Source: Hespellia sp.
GTDB lineage: Bacteria > Bacillota > Clostridia > Lachnospirales > Lachnospiraceae
Assembly: GCA_028694105.1 (NCBI GenBank)
Contig: JAQUUC010000010.1
Location: 1-64,000, forward strand
DNA: 64,000 nt
Direction: 5' to 3'
Shown here: positions 25,045 through 34,413 of the stretch, piece by piece
How the letters are laid out: every line of letters starts with the position of its first letter
Numbering within the stretch: the first letter of the stretch is position 1
Translations under genes and position numbers: made by a program
Notes under the pieces: generated by a model
What the model was told of the DNA's origin: nothing
The model's database searches: none
What the model saw: the letters and a program-made list of their open reading frames with translations, nothing else

Positions 25045-25428
25045 TTAAGTCCTTGTGATCTCACATATCGTAAAGCCAAGCTTATGATCCACATAGTCCA
25101 GAATTGCATTGATGGATGCTTCTACTTCGGATACGGTACCTGTTACAATCAAAGAGCCACTGAAACGGTCTACGAAACCGATCTCAATTCCGGCTGCTTT
25201 CATTGCGATATCTGCAATGATAATAGCCGTCTCTGCCGGACTGATGGTCATAACACCAATTGCAGATTTTGCGTAATCGATGTTCGGATTCATTCCAAGC
25301 TTGATATAGAGCTCTTTATCTGGATTCGCAATGATATGGGCCAGTGTAATCTGTCTGCCGGGAACGAGTTCCTGAACGATACGCTGTTTTGTCTCTTCGG
25401 ACATGCCATCTGTATACCCCATGTTCAT
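25045..25428 (-). CDS. pduU: BMC shell protein, PduU type (circularly permuted)
   Basis: The 127-residue protein has an N-terminal extension (SEETKQRIVQELVPGRQITL) that forms the pore-capping beta-barrel in PduU, followed by a permuted BMC fold (AIGVMTISPAETAIIIADIA). The ATG at 25428 overlaps the activase stop as TGATG, a translational-coupling arrangement. The ATG at 25422 is an equally good alternative, nine bases after GGAGG. PduU hexamers have been proposed to bind PduV, whose gene follows at once. Confidence 0.87.
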   Translation of the reverse strand: MNMGYTDGMSEETKQRIVQELVPGRQITLAHIIANPDKELYIKLGMNPNIDYAKSAIGVMTISPAETAIIIADIAMKAAGIEIGFVDRFSGSLIVTGTVSEVEASINAILDYVDHKLGFTICEITRT

Positions 25429-26219
25429 CACCCTCCAATCTGACAGACCAGACTTGTCTCAGCCTCGACCATCTGTTTTAGCGCTTCCATATGCTCGTTT
25501 TCCGGCGGAAGGAAGTCCCCCATCAGATACGGTCTGCCTAAGCCTTCGTATTTGTCCTGCCCAAGTCTGTGATATGGAAGGAGATGAATTCGCTCCACTC
25601 CCGGAAGAGAATCTGCGAATTTTGCAATTGCCCTGATCTCTTCTGCCGAATCATTGAATGTCGGTATCACCGGAACACGAATGCTGAGTTCGGTCATTCC
25701 GGATGCCGCTACCTTTCTGGCATTTTCCAGCATCAGTTCGTTTGACTTTCCTGTAAATTCTTTGTGTTTCTGCGGATTCATATGTTTGATATCCATCAGG
25801 TACTGATCCAGATACGGAAGGATGGACTCAATCACATCGTAAGATGCACACGCCATACTCTCCATCGCGGTTGAAATCCCTGCTGCTTTTGCCGCACGGA
25901 GTAAATCCCTTGCAAACTCTGGCTGGCATAAGCTCTCGCCCCCGGAAAGTGTAAGTCCTCCCCGGGTCCGGCGATAATAAGGTCTGTCCTTTTCAATCGT
26001 CTCCATGACCTCTTCCACTGTGATGTCCTCACCGATGATTTTTGGTTTTCCCTGAACCATCATGGTCTGAATCTCAAATGACTGCGACTCCGGATTACAG
26101 CACCAACGACATCTGAGCACGCATCCCTTCAAAAATACAATCGTACGGATTCCGTTGCCGTCATGAATCGAATATCTCTGTATATCAAATATTCTTCCCC
26201 TTGTTTTCATGTAATCCAT
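25428..26219 (-). CDS. glycyl-radical enzyme activating protein (radical SAM)
   Basis: The 263-residue protein uses S-adenosylmethionine and a 4Fe-4S cluster to abstract hydrogen from the glycine of the dehydratase. The cluster motif CX3CX2C is Cys33, Cys37 and Cys40 (GCVLRCRWC), with the GGESLCQPEFA motif following. It lacks the eight-cysteine ferredoxin-like insert that many dehydratase-type activases carry after the radical SAM motif, and is close to pyruvate formate-lyase activase in length. It is three bases downstream of its target gene, so the pairing is secure. Confidence 0.92.
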   Translation of the reverse strand: MDYMKTRGRIFDIQRYSIHDGNGIRTIVFLKGCVLRCRWCCNPESQSFEIQTMMVQGKPKIIGEDITVEEVMETIEKDRPYYRRTRGGLTLSGGESLCQPEFARDLLRAAKAAGISTAMESMACASYDVIESILPYLDQYLMDIKHMNPQKHKEFTGKSNELMLENARKVAASGMTELSIRVPVIPTFNDSAEEIRAIAKFADSLPGVERIHLLPYHRLGQDKYEGLGRPYLMGDFLPPENEHMEALKQMVEAETSLVCQIGG

Positions 26220-26222
26220 AAA

Positions 26223-28748
26223 TTAAAACCCCTGCTCTGTTCTGCGGATGATGTCATCCTGCAATGATTTTGATAAGGTTGTGAAAAGTGCACTATAGCC
26301 GGCAACTCGTACTACAAGGTGTGCGTACTGCTCCGGATGTGCCTGTGCATCTAACAGTGTTGCACGATCGACAACATTAAACTGCATATGGCTTCCTTTT
26401 TGATCAAAATATGCACGAATCAGATTTACGAAATTATCTAATCCATTCTGGCCACTCAGTGCCGATGGATGGAACTTCTGATTAAACAGTGTTCCATTAG
26501 AAGCAATACCGTGGTCCAGCTTTGAAACAGAGTTCGCTGCTGCAGTAGGTCCCTTGGTATCTTTTCCAGCCGATGGAGACACTCCGTCCGCTACCGGTGT
26601 ATGCGCAAGACGTCCATCTGGTGTGGCTCCTGTCTGTGCGCCGAGTGGTACGTTGGCCGATACCGGATACAATCCCGCCTGAAACTGTCCGCCTCTTGGA
26701 TTATGGAATTCAAGCAGCGGCTTCGTATATGTATAGGCAGCGGCTCTTGCAAATGCGTCCACCTCATCGTTATCATTACCAAATTTTGGAATCTCGTCAA
26801 TCCATGCCGCAAGGTCATCGCACAGCTTCTGTTCTTCTGCAGATGGTTTCGCGATCATGACTCCGGCGATGATTTTTGCAATCTCTGTCTCGGATACATG
26901 TTTGCCCTGAGATTCCAGATTCTTAACAATATCTACCGTCATCTCGGAGGCTGTAATCTGATCAAATCCTTTGCCATAATTTAGAGCTAACACTTTCTTG
27001 TAATCTGTAAGCGTAAGTTTCTTTTCTTCAAATACCAGCTTCTTAATTGCATAGAGTGAATCGGCAACATTCGCGATACCAAATCCCTGAGGACCGGTAA
27101 AGTTGTGAATAGCTCCGCCCTGCTCCATGGTCTTTCCACGCTTCATACAGTCATCTACCATGCTTGACTGGAATGGAAGTGGTACGCGTTCTCCATGTGC
27201 AACATCGATTGCATTATCTGCATTGACCATAAGTGAAATCTGGTACTTCATCTGTGCCTTGTATGCATCATAGAATTCTTCGAAGGTCTTCATATCTTCG
27301 ATACGTCCTGTCTGGATACTGATCTGCTCGCCCTTGTCCATACCGTTGGAGAATACCATCTCGAGAGGTCTGCACATATTGAAGAATGCCGCATCATGCC
27401 AGCCGTTGGTCTTGCCGTAAATCTGTGGTTCCACGCAGCCAATAATATTATAGTTCCTGGCCTCTTCTAATGTCAGGCCGCGGCTCATCAGCGATGGAAT
27501 GATTACTTCATCATTGTAATAGGCCGGAAGACCGATACCGGTTCTTGTAAGCTCTGCGGCTTTGACAAGCAGTTCATGCGGTGAACCGTTCCAAACGCGG
27601 ATAGATAAGGATGGCATTGGCAAAAAGACATGGTGTGAAGCCTGAATACACATAAAGGACAAATCATTCGTCACATCGATGCCTTCTTCGTTCTGTCCTC
27701 CCACAATCAGGTTCTGGAATAAGCTGTATCCGGCAAAACCTTCTGCACTTGCCGCGTCACGGCATTTGTTCAGATCATTTAATTTCACCCAGAAACAATC
27801 CAGAAGCTCCTGCGCGAATTCTCTGGTCAGTTTGCCGGAATCCCGGTCCGCCTTGTAATACGGATACAGAAACTGGTCAAATCTTCCCGGTGAAATGGAA
27901 TGTCCGCTGGATTCCATCTGAAGTAACTGCTGCACAAACCAAAAGCTCTGCATTGCTTCATAAAATGAAGTAGCACCTTTCGCCGGAACCCTTGCACAGT
28001 TTCTTGCAATTGTTAAGAGTTCTTCTTTTCTCTTCGGATCTTTGCAGGCATCTGCCTCCTGTTTTGCCAGCACCATGTAGCGCTGTGCATATGCAATTGC
28101 AGCATGACAGCTGATGATTGAAGCCTGTAAAAATCTGGACTTCGTCGCATAATTCGCATCACCTACACTGCAGGAATCAAGTTCAGCCTGTGCTTTTGCG
28201 GCAATTCCTTCAAACCCGATTGCCATAACCTCATCATACTTGACTGTGACATGTCCTACACCATTGTAGTAATAGTTGCCCGGCGTAAACATGTTATGCT
28301 CCATTGCACTGAGTGCTTCCGGTGCCATGTAAGAGGTTGCAAGCTCGAAATTCGTTTTTCCCTTCCAGTAAGCATCCGCTTCCTTCAGTTCCTCTTTCGT
28401 CTGTTCTGCAATATAGAATGGATCTGCACTTCTGTGCTCTACGGTATCAAACTCTTCCTCCAGCCAGTCATAGGAATATTCAGGGAAAGTCTGACATCCT
28501 CTCGGCGCGATGGTCGAACTTCCTACAATCAGTTCTTCCTCACGGATGATAATCGGAATATTCTTCAAAATATGTTCAAATGCCTTCGCACGTCTGATGA
28601 TAATCGGCTGACCTTCAGTCTCCCGATAGGACTGTGTAATCAGAACCGCTCTTGCAGACTCAATCTCCGGCATCTTCGCATACAGGTTGTCTACTAAGCG
28701 GGTAATACGATCTGTCTTCGGAATATCCGTACTGTTGTATTTCTTCAT
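26223..28748 (-). CDS. glycyl-radical 1,2-propanediol dehydratase (B12-independent)
   Basis: The ATG at 28748, five bases after AAGGAG, gives 841 residues; a GTG upstream has no ribosome site. The catalytic thiyl residue is Cys438 in IIGCVEPQ with Glu440, and the radical site is Gly817 in VRVAGYSALF. From memory these numbers agree with the Roseburia inulinivorans enzyme. It converts 1,2-propanediol to propionaldehyde plus water without cobalamin, and is oxygen-sensitive. The context (aldolase, PduP, PduL and shell genes) supports propanediol over choline or glycerol. I see no encapsulation helix at either end. Confidence 0.93.
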   Translation of the reverse strand: MKKYNSTDIPKTDRITRLVDNLYAKMPEIESARAVLITQSYRETEGQPIIIRRAKAFEHILKNIPIIIREEELIVGSSTIAPRGCQTFPEYSYDWLEEEFDTVEHRSADPFYIAEQTKEELKEADAYWKGKTNFELATSYMAPEALSAMEHNMFTPGNYYYNGVGHVTVKYDEVMAIGFEGIAAKAQAELDSCSVGDANYATKSRFLQASIISCHAAIAYAQRYMVLAKQEADACKDPKRKEELLTIARNCARVPAKGATSFYEAMQSFWFVQQLLQMESSGHSISPGRFDQFLYPYYKADRDSGKLTREFAQELLDCFWVKLNDLNKCRDAASAEGFAGYSLFQNLIVGGQNEEGIDVTNDLSFMCIQASHHVFLPMPSLSIRVWNGSPHELLVKAAELTRTGIGLPAYYNDEVIIPSLMSRGLTLEEARNYNIIGCVEPQIYGKTNGWHDAAFFNMCRPLEMVFSNGMDKGEQISIQTGRIEDMKTFEEFYDAYKAQMKYQISLMVNADNAIDVAHGERVPLPFQSSMVDDCMKRGKTMEQGGAIHNFTGPQGFGIANVADSLYAIKKLVFEEKKLTLTDYKKVLALNYGKGFDQITASEMTVDIVKNLESQGKHVSETEIAKIIAGVMIAKPSAEEQKLCDDLAAWIDEIPKFGNDNDEVDAFARAAAYTYTKPLLEFHNPRGGQFQAGLYPVSANVPLGAQTGATPDGRLAHTPVADGVSPSAGKDTKGPTAAANSVSKLDHGIASNGTLFNQKFHPSALSGQNGLDNFVNLIRAYFDQKGSHMQFNVVDRATLLDAQAHPEQYAHLVVRVAGYSALFTTLSKSLQDDIIRRTEQGF

Positions 28749-28827
28749 AATTCTCCTTTCTTCCACATGGGATGTGAAATTTCGTTGATTTTAATCAAAA
28801 GTACATATTTTAGTCAACTTAACATTT

Positions 28828-28856
28828 ATTATATGTTGTATATCGTTAGAAGTCAA
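28828..28856 (-). promoter_or_regulatory. promoter of the dehydratase operon
   Basis: TTGACT (28851-28856), 17 bases, TATAAT (28828-28833) on the minus strand is near-consensus. A second possible promoter (TTGACT-18-TAAAAT) lies closer to the gene. The -35 box abuts the terminator of the preceding HAD gene. Confidence 0.75.
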
Positions 28857-28857
28857 T

Positions 28858-28895
28858 AAAAACCACGAAACTTTTTTGAGCTTTTCGTGGTTTTT
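28858..28895 (-). terminator. terminator of the HAD phosphatase gene
   Basis: AAAAACCACGAAA pairs with TTTCGTGGTTTTT (13 base pairs) around a 12-base loop and is followed by U's on the minus strand. It separates the HAD gene from the dehydratase promoter. Confidence 0.75.
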
Positions 28896-28905
28896 TAAAA
28901 TAATT

Positions 28906-28921
28906 TATGTGGTTTTTTGTG
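28906..28921. promoter_or_regulatory. candidate operator shared with the aldolase promoter (copy 2)
   Basis: TATGTGGTTTTTTGTG matches the element at 24503-24518 at 15 of 16 positions. It lies about 50 bases upstream of the -35 of the dehydratase operon, beyond the terminator hairpin. Confidence 0.35.
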
Positions 28922-28933
28922 GTATCATCTTTT

Positions 28934-29707
28934 TCAAATATAGCCCCGTATTGCACTGATCACACAGTCTGTTGTATATTTTGCCCTTGTCTTTACATCG
29001 TCAGATGCCCATTCCATCGCATAACTGTGTGCGGAAGTCTCGAATAATTCTTTGTCATTTACATTGTCTCCAAAAACGAGTGTTTCGTTTTTTGTGGTTT
29101 TCAGCGTATCCTGCAGCCATCTGACCGTATTGCCTTTGTTCACATCTTTTGCGACAATATCAATCCATTTTTCATCTTCGTAAATGATATGAACATCTTT
29201 CCCAATATACTTGCGGATGTTCTCTATAAGCGCTGTTTCTGTCGTTTGCTGGCTTCTTCTGCATACAGACAGGCGCAGGCACTCCTCCGGAAGTGACTGC
29301 AGTGAACGAAGTTTCATGATGGAGAGCCCCTTCTCCTTATAATATTCACTGACCATCGGATTGTCCTGAATGGTATAAATCGTATGAGTGCCTGCAAGTG
29401 CAAGCGAGCCCAGTTCTTCCGAAAAAGCACGGACAATCTCCCGGTCTGACTTATAAATCGGCAGAGGACTCTTTCGCAGCACCTTTCCCTGATACAGGAC
29501 AACTGCACCATTTTCGCAGATAAAATACATATCATACAATGCAGGTGCAAAAAACTTTTTCAATTCAATATAAGGTCTTCCGCTTGCAACCGCAAACGCA
29601 ATCCCATGTTGTTTTAATTCGGATATCAGACGAAACAATGCATTCGGCAGTGCCCGCTCGCCCTGCATCAAAAGTGTTCCGTCCAGATCACTGATAATTA
29701 GCTTCAA
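28934..29707 (-). CDS. HAD-superfamily phosphatase, Cof type
   Basis: The 257-residue protein starts with the catalytic DLDGTLL motif (residues 7-13). It also has a Cof-type C2 cap, SGRPYIEL in the motif II region, and the C-terminal magnesium-binding GDNVNDKELF. Cof proteins dephosphorylate small sugar phosphates or flavin intermediates; the substrate cannot be predicted. It is a single gene with its own terminator, divergent from tmcAL, and is not part of the microcompartment operon. Confidence 0.85.
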   Translation of the reverse strand: MKLIISDLDGTLLMQGERALPNALFRLISELKQHGIAFAVASGRPYIELKKFFAPALYDMYFICENGAVVLYQGKVLRKSPLPIYKSDREIVRAFSEELGSLALAGTHTIYTIQDNPMVSEYYKEKGLSIMKLRSLQSLPEECLRLSVCRRSQQTTETALIENIRKYIGKDVHIIYEDEKWIDIVAKDVNKGNTVRWLQDTLKTTKNETLVFGDNVNDKELFETSAHSYAMEWASDDVKTRAKYTTDCVISAIRGYI

Positions 29708-29791
29708 TTTTTCTCACCTCTAAGGTTTTACTTTATTTTTAGTTTAACACATGTGTATAATAGAAGTAAATTATATTTTAAGGAGAATCTC

Positions 29792-31036
29792 ATGAAAGTA
29801 GTCGGGCTCATCACAGAATACAACCCATTCCACCGCGGACATCAGTATCACATTCAGCAGGCAAAAAAAATAACCGGTGCAGACCGCGTCATCGTCATTA
29901 TGAGCGGTGATTTCGTACAGCGCGGACAGCCAGCAATCATGCCGAAGCATCTTCGTGCGAAAATCGCGCTGCAATGCGGGGCAAGTGCTGTATTCGAACT
30001 GCCTGTCTGTTATGCAACCGGCAGTGCGGAATTATTTGCCGTCGGGGCAGTTTCCTTTCTTGAAAATCTTGGCATCATAGACGGGATCTGTTTTGGAAGT
30101 GAGTGTGCGGACATTGATATACTAAAAAAAATTGCGCGTATTTTGGCCGATGAGCCGGAGGACTATCTGTGTGTCCTGAAGAAAAAGCTGCAGGAGGGAC
30201 TCTCATTTCCCGCGGCCCGGGCACTTGCATTATCGAACTATTGCAGGGATGACCATGATGCAGATATTTTAGAACACCCCAACAACATTCTTGGTATCGA
30301 ATATCTGAAGGCACTCTACCGTTCAAAAAGCCGGATGACACCTTACACAATTCAAAGAAAGGGGGCGGCTTATCACGATTCGGACATTCAGGATATATAC
30401 AGCTCAGCTTCTTCTCTGCGCGCGTTTTTGCGTGAATGGAATTTGAGCCACTCTCCGTTCCATAACGAGACTCCGATTGCAAGCCAGATTCCGGAGTCCG
30501 CACTCTCCCTTTTGCATGAGGACTATCTGAAAACTTTTCCTGTATACACGGATACATTTTCCATGGTTTTGAAATATGCCCTCCTGCTGGAGCAGAATTT
30601 CGAGCAGTATCAGGATGTATCCCCGGAGCTTTCCAACCGGATTGTCCGGCTCCGAAACCGCTACCAGAGTTTTGAGCAGTTTTGCGATTTATTAAAGACC
30701 AGGGAACTGACCCACTCCAGAATCAGCCGCGCCCTGCTGCACATAATGCTCCATATCACCAAAAGCGATACAGAGCATTATCTAAAGAACAATATTCATT
30801 TTTATGCGCGTCTGCTCGGCTTTCGAACAGACGAAACAGATGTGCTGACGGAAATCAAACTGCACAGCTCTCTTCCGTTACTCACCAAGCTTGCCGATAC
30901 AGAAGGATTTTCAGAGCTGGCAAAACAGATGCTTGCCATGGACTGTTTTGCTTCGGATCTTTATTGCTCCGCTGTGACAGAGATTTACCGGACGCCATTT
31001 ACGAATGAATACCAGCAGCAGATTGTCCGAGTCTAA
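29792..31036 (+). CDS. tmcAL: tRNA(Met) cytidine acetate ligase (TmcAL/YlbM)
   Basis: The ATG at 29792 follows AAGGAG and gives 414 residues; an upstream in-frame start lacks a ribosome site. The nucleotidyltransferase start VVGLITEYNPFHRGHQYHI contains the HxGH box, followed by MSGDFVQRGQPAI and EHPNNILGIEYLKAL, all hallmarks of TmcAL. The enzyme makes N4-acetylcytidine at the wobble position of elongator tRNA-Met using acetate and ATP. A TATAAT box at 29756-29761 probably starts its transcript. Confidence 0.9.
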   Translation: MKVVGLITEYNPFHRGHQYHIQQAKKITGADRVIVIMSGDFVQRGQPAIMPKHLRAKIALQCGASAVFELPVCYATGSAELFAVGAVSFLENLGIIDGICFGSECADIDILKKIARILADEPEDYLCVLKKKLQEGLSFPAARALALSNYCRDDHDADILEHPNNILGIEYLKALYRSKSRMTPYTIQRKGAAYHDSDIQDIYSSASSLRAFLREWNLSHSPFHNETPIASQIPESALSLLHEDYLKTFPVYTDTFSMVLKYALLLEQNFEQYQDVSPELSNRIVRLRNRYQSFEQFCDLLKTRELTHSRISRALLHIMLHITKSDTEHYLKNNIHFYARLLGFRTDETDVLTEIKLHSSLPLLTKLADTEGFSELAKQMLAMDCFASDLYCSAVTEIYRTPFTNEYQQQIVRV

Positions 31037-31042
31037 TCGGAC

Positions 31043-31903
31043 TTAATATGGCTTCATACATGTGACAGCAATTGCGCCCGGGCCGATATGGCAGGCAACA
31101 CTGAGCGATAACGGGCCTTCCACGATGTCGAAATCCGGGAATTTAGCCATAATTTCCTTTTTCCAGCCTTCCGACTCCTCCTTGCTGCAAGTATATGCCA
31201 TACCAAGCTTCATGTGTTCGATTCCTTTAAAACGATCCTTTAAATCCTTGTCGATTGCTTTTAACATGTTTTTCTTGGCCGCCTTCATACCGCGCACTTT
31301 TGCAAAAGCCTCCAGCTTCTCTCCCTGAATCTGAAGTACGGGCTTGATATTCAGTGCCGTTCCGAGTGCTGCAGCTGCAGGTGTAACACGTCCACCTTTT
31401 TTGAGGTATTTCATTGTGTCAACGGTAATATAGATACTGGACAGATCCTTTTCGATTTCAAGTGCTTCTTTGATTTTTCTTGCACTGCGGCCAGTCTGGC
31501 TCAGTTTGATTGCATCTAATACGGACTGTTTCTGTGTGACAGAAATTCTCTGATTGTTCACGACCTGAACCTTCCCGTCAAACTCCATCGCAAGTGCCAT
31601 CGCTGTTCCGCAGGAACTGCTCAGCCCGCTCGACATCGGGATATGAACGATTTCATCATATTCTTCCAGCACCTTTTTCCAGAGATCCATAACCTCCCCG
31701 GGTGAAGGCTGGGAGGTGGAAATATCCGAATCTGCACCTAAACGCTTGTAAAACTCTTCCTGTGACAATGTAATATCTTCGAAGAACAGTTCTCCGTCAA
31801 TATAAAATGGCATCGGCAGAACATAAATTCCAAGTTCTTTTCCCTCTAGCTGTGTGATCCCACTGTTGCTGTCTGTTACAATCCCAATTTTTTTCATCTG
31901 CAT
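31043..31903 (-). CDS. DegV-family fatty-acid-binding protein
   Basis: The 286-residue protein has the DegV start (IGIVTDSNSGI), the STSQPSPGE loop and the IPMSSGLSSSCGTA motif that binds a fatty-acid head group, plus a C-terminal domain ending GPGAIAVTCMKPY. DegV/FakB proteins present fatty acids to a kinase for phospholipid synthesis; the ligand here is unknown. It is five bases downstream of the UPF0210 gene and converges on tmcAL with only six bases between, and I see no terminator there. Confidence 0.85.
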   Translation of the reverse strand: MQMKKIGIVTDSNSGITQLEGKELGIYVLPMPFYIDGELFFEDITLSQEEFYKRLGADSDISTSQPSPGEVMDLWKKVLEEYDEIVHIPMSSGLSSSCGTAMALAMEFDGKVQVVNNQRISVTQKQSVLDAIKLSQTGRSARKIKEALEIEKDLSSIYITVDTMKYLKKGGRVTPAAAALGTALNIKPVLQIQGEKLEAFAKVRGMKAAKKNMLKAIDKDLKDRFKGIEHMKLGMAYTCSKEESEGWKKEIMAKFPDFDIVEGPLSLSVACHIGPGAIAVTCMKPY

Positions 31904-31908
31904 TCCTC

Positions 31909-33273
31909 CTAGTTTTTAAAACTGTGAATCGGAGCCGGCATACGTCCTTCTCTATTTACAAATACATCACATCCAAATCCGTTCACCGGCATAATCGGAG
32001 CATATCCAAGCAGACCGCCAAATTCAGCTGTGTCTCCCACATCTTTTCCGATGACCGGGATCAGTCTTGCTGCTGTTGTCTTCTGGTTCACCATTCCAAT
32101 TGCCATCTCATCTGCAATGATACCGGCAATCGTTGCAGCACTTGTCTTGCCCGGAATTGCAATCATGTCAAGTCCGACCGAGCATACACAGGTCATTGCC
32201 TCTAATTTTTCAAGAGTCAGTGCGCCGAGATTCACTGCATCGATCATTCCCTGATCCTCGCTGACCGGAATGAAGGCGCCGCTTAAGCCACCGACATAGG
32301 AAGATGCCATAACACCGCCCTTTTTCACTTGGTCATTCAACATCGCAAGTGCCGCAGTTGTTCCCGGTGCGCCAACTCTTTCTAAACCGATCTCTTCTAA
32401 TATCTCTGCAATACTGTCACCCACTGCCGGAGTCGGAGCCAATGACAGGTCAATGATTCCAAACGGGATTCCCATACGCTGGGATGCTTCATTTGCAACC
32501 AGCTGTCCGACACGGGTGATTTTAAATGCCGTCTTCTTGATCGTCTCGCAAAGTTCTTCAAATCCTTTGCCACGCGCCTTCTCGATTGCTTTCTTTACAA
32601 CACCCGGTCCGCTGACTCCCACGTTGATAATTGCGTCCGCTTCTGTCACGCCTAAAAATGCCCCTGCCATGAATGGATTATCATCCGGTGCATTACAGAG
32701 AATCACAAGCTTGGCACAACCGAGCGAATCACGTTCCGCTGTTGCCTCCGCTGTTGCTTTCACCATCTCTCCGCAAAGGCGGACTGCATCCATATTGATT
32801 CCGCATTTTGTGGAGCCTACATTGACAGAACTGCAGATCCGTTCTGTCTGAGCCATCGCCTGAGGAATGGAACGGATCAAAAGCTCATCACTCTTTGTCA
32901 TGCCTTTCGATACAAGTGCAGAATATCCGCCGATAAAATTCACACCAACCGTGTGTGCTGCCCGGTCCAGTGTCTTTGCCACTTCCACGTAATCTTCTGA
33001 AGTTTTGCATGCCGCAGCGCCAATCAGCGAAATCGGTGTGATCGAGATTCTTTTGTTTACAATCGGAATTCCGAATTCTTTTTCAATCTCTTTTCCGGTT
33101 GAAATCAGATCTTTTGCAACTGTCGTGATTTTTGTGTATATTTTTTCATTTAAGGCAGCCAAGTCCGAATCGATACAGTCCAGCAGACTGATTCCGAGCG
33201 TGATGGTTCTCACATCCAGATTCTCGTGTTCAATCATTTTATTGGTCTCAGTTACTTCCATCATGTTAATCAT
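31909..33273 (-). CDS. UPF0210/DUF711-family protein
   Basis: The 454-residue protein belongs to the conserved family often labelled PFL-like. Recognisable parts are [31 protein letters not shown] and [20 protein letters not shown]. The fold is thought to resemble the pyruvate formate-lyase barrel, but there is no glycyl-radical motif, so it is not a radical enzyme. The biochemical role is unknown. It is almost always next to an ACT-domain protein, as here (the gene at 33305), suggesting amino-acid-controlled function. Confidence 0.88.
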   Translation of the reverse strand: MINMMEVTETNKMIEHENLDVRTITLGISLLDCIDSDLAALNEKIYTKITTVAKDLISTGKEIEKEFGIPIVNKRISITPISLIGAAACKTSEDYVEVAKTLDRAAHTVGVNFIGGYSALVSKGMTKSDELLIRSIPQAMAQTERICSSVNVGSTKCGINMDAVRLCGEMVKATAEATAERDSLGCAKLVILCNAPDDNPFMAGAFLGVTEADAIINVGVSGPGVVKKAIEKARGKGFEELCETIKKTAFKITRVGQLVANEASQRMGIPFGIIDLSLAPTPAVGDSIAEILEEIGLERVGAPGTTAALAMLNDQVKKGGVMASSYVGGLSGAFIPVSEDQGMIDAVNLGALTLEKLEAMTCVCSVGLDMIAIPGKTSAATIAGIIADEMAIGMVNQKTTAARLIPVIGKDVGDTAEFGGLLGYAPIMPVNGFGCDVFVNREGRMPAPIHSFKN

Positions 33274-33304
33274 AAATCTTACCCCGTTTTCTTCAATATT
33301 GTTA

Positions 33305-33577
33305 TTACAGTCTGTGCATCTTTGCGAAAATCTCTTCTCTCTGGCAGCGGATGTTTACGCCGATCTCTTCGCCCAGCTTATTCATCTCTTCCACAATATC
33401 TCCGAAGTCCTTTTCGATGTTCGTTACATCAACGATCATCATCATGTCAAAATATCCCTGCACAATCGTCTGGGAAATATCAAGAATATTGATATTATTA
33501 TCAGCCAGATAGCTGCAGACCTTTGCGATAATTCCTACGGTATCTTTTCCTAAAACAGTTACTACACATTTTCTCAT
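33305..33577 (-). CDS. ACT-domain protein (UPF0237 type)
   Basis: The 90-residue protein is a single ACT domain: [20 protein letters not shown] and [22 protein letters not shown] domains bind amino acids or similar small ligands and regulate partner proteins. It is 31 bases upstream of the UPF0210 gene on the same strand. This fixed gene pair is widespread in Firmicutes, and the ACT protein is presumably its regulatory subunit. The ligand is unknown. Confidence 0.9.
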   Translation of the reverse strand: MRKCVVTVLGKDTVGIIAKVCSYLADNNINILDISQTIVQGYFDMMMIVDVTNIEKDFGDIVEEMNKLGEEIGVNIRCQREEIFAKMHRL

Positions 33578-33598
33578 CCTTTTATCCTCTTTTCTAAA

Positions 33599-34396
33599 TT
33601 ATATTTCGATGATTTTAGATACATCATCACGTTTTGCAACAAACATGTCAAGGTCTTCCCCTTTATAATCGTTGTTCCCCAGCGTCACTTCCAACTTTAC
33701 TGTTTCATAGGCAAGTCTGGCATAATTGTTCTCTTTGCTTAGATGACCCAGCACTATGTGTTTCAAATTATCATGTAGTATATCACAAAGAAGCTGACCT
33801 GACAATTCATTTGATAAATGTCCTTTTTCGCCAAGGATTCTTCTCTTGAGCGGATATGGATAGGCTCCTACCTCCAGCATATGAATATCGTGGTTCGCCT
33901 CCAGCAGGACCGCGTCCAGATTTTGAAGCTTTGATACAGTGTAATCATCATATATTCCTAAATCTGTCGCAACCGCAATCGATTTCTTTTCGTAATTAAA
34001 GCGGTATGCTGCCGGTTCATTTGCATCGTGGGAAATGCGGAACGGATCAATTTCAATATTTCCCAGTGTGAAGGAATGATCTGTCTCGATTTCATGATAC
34101 AGCCCCTCCGGCATCCGGCCAAGACTTGAATATTTCTGGATTCCCTTCAGGGTTCCTCCGGTTGCGTAAATCGGGATTCCGTATTTACGGCTGAAAACTC
34201 CCAGCCCCTGAATATGATCCGAATGTTCATGGGTGATCAGAATTCCATCCAGCTCATCACCTTTAATTTCAAGCTCTGCCAGACCGGCCTCGATTCTCTT
34301 TTTACTAATTCCGGTATCCACGAGCAGATGTGTCTGGTCATTTCCCACGTAGATACAATTACCGCTGCTTCCGCTGGCAATACTGCATAATCTCAT
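33599..34396 (-). CDS. metallo-beta-lactamase-fold hydrolase (YycJ/WalJ type)
   Basis: The 265-residue protein has the metal-binding THEHSDHIQGL motif near residue 55 and the YycJ-type start RLCSIASGSSGNCIYVG. Further metal ligands occur in SHDANEPAAYRF and LEANHDIHML. Family members are related to DNA exonucleases or repair factors; in Bacillus the gene lies in the walRK operon, which is absent here. Exact activity is uncertain. It is in a leftward cluster with coaE and polA. Confidence 0.82.
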   Translation of the reverse strand: MRLCSIASGSSGNCIYVGNDQTHLLVDTGISKKRIEAGLAELEIKGDELDGILITHEHSDHIQGLGVFSRKYGIPIYATGGTLKGIQKYSSLGRMPEGLYHEIETDHSFTLGNIEIDPFRISHDANEPAAYRFNYEKKSIAVATDLGIYDDYTVSKLQNLDAVLLEANHDIHMLEVGAYPYPLKRRILGEKGHLSNELSGQLLCDILHDNLKHIVLGHLSKENNYARLAYETVKLEVTLGNNDYKGEDLDMFVAKRDDVSKIIEI

Positions 34397-34413
34397 TTGT
34401 ATTTCTCCATTTT

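Noticed and set aside
31909..33273. UPF0210 protein as another glycyl-radical enzyme, because the family is often labelled PFL-like.
   Set aside because: There is no C-terminal RVxGY-type glycine motif and no activase next to it; the name only reflects a fold similarity.
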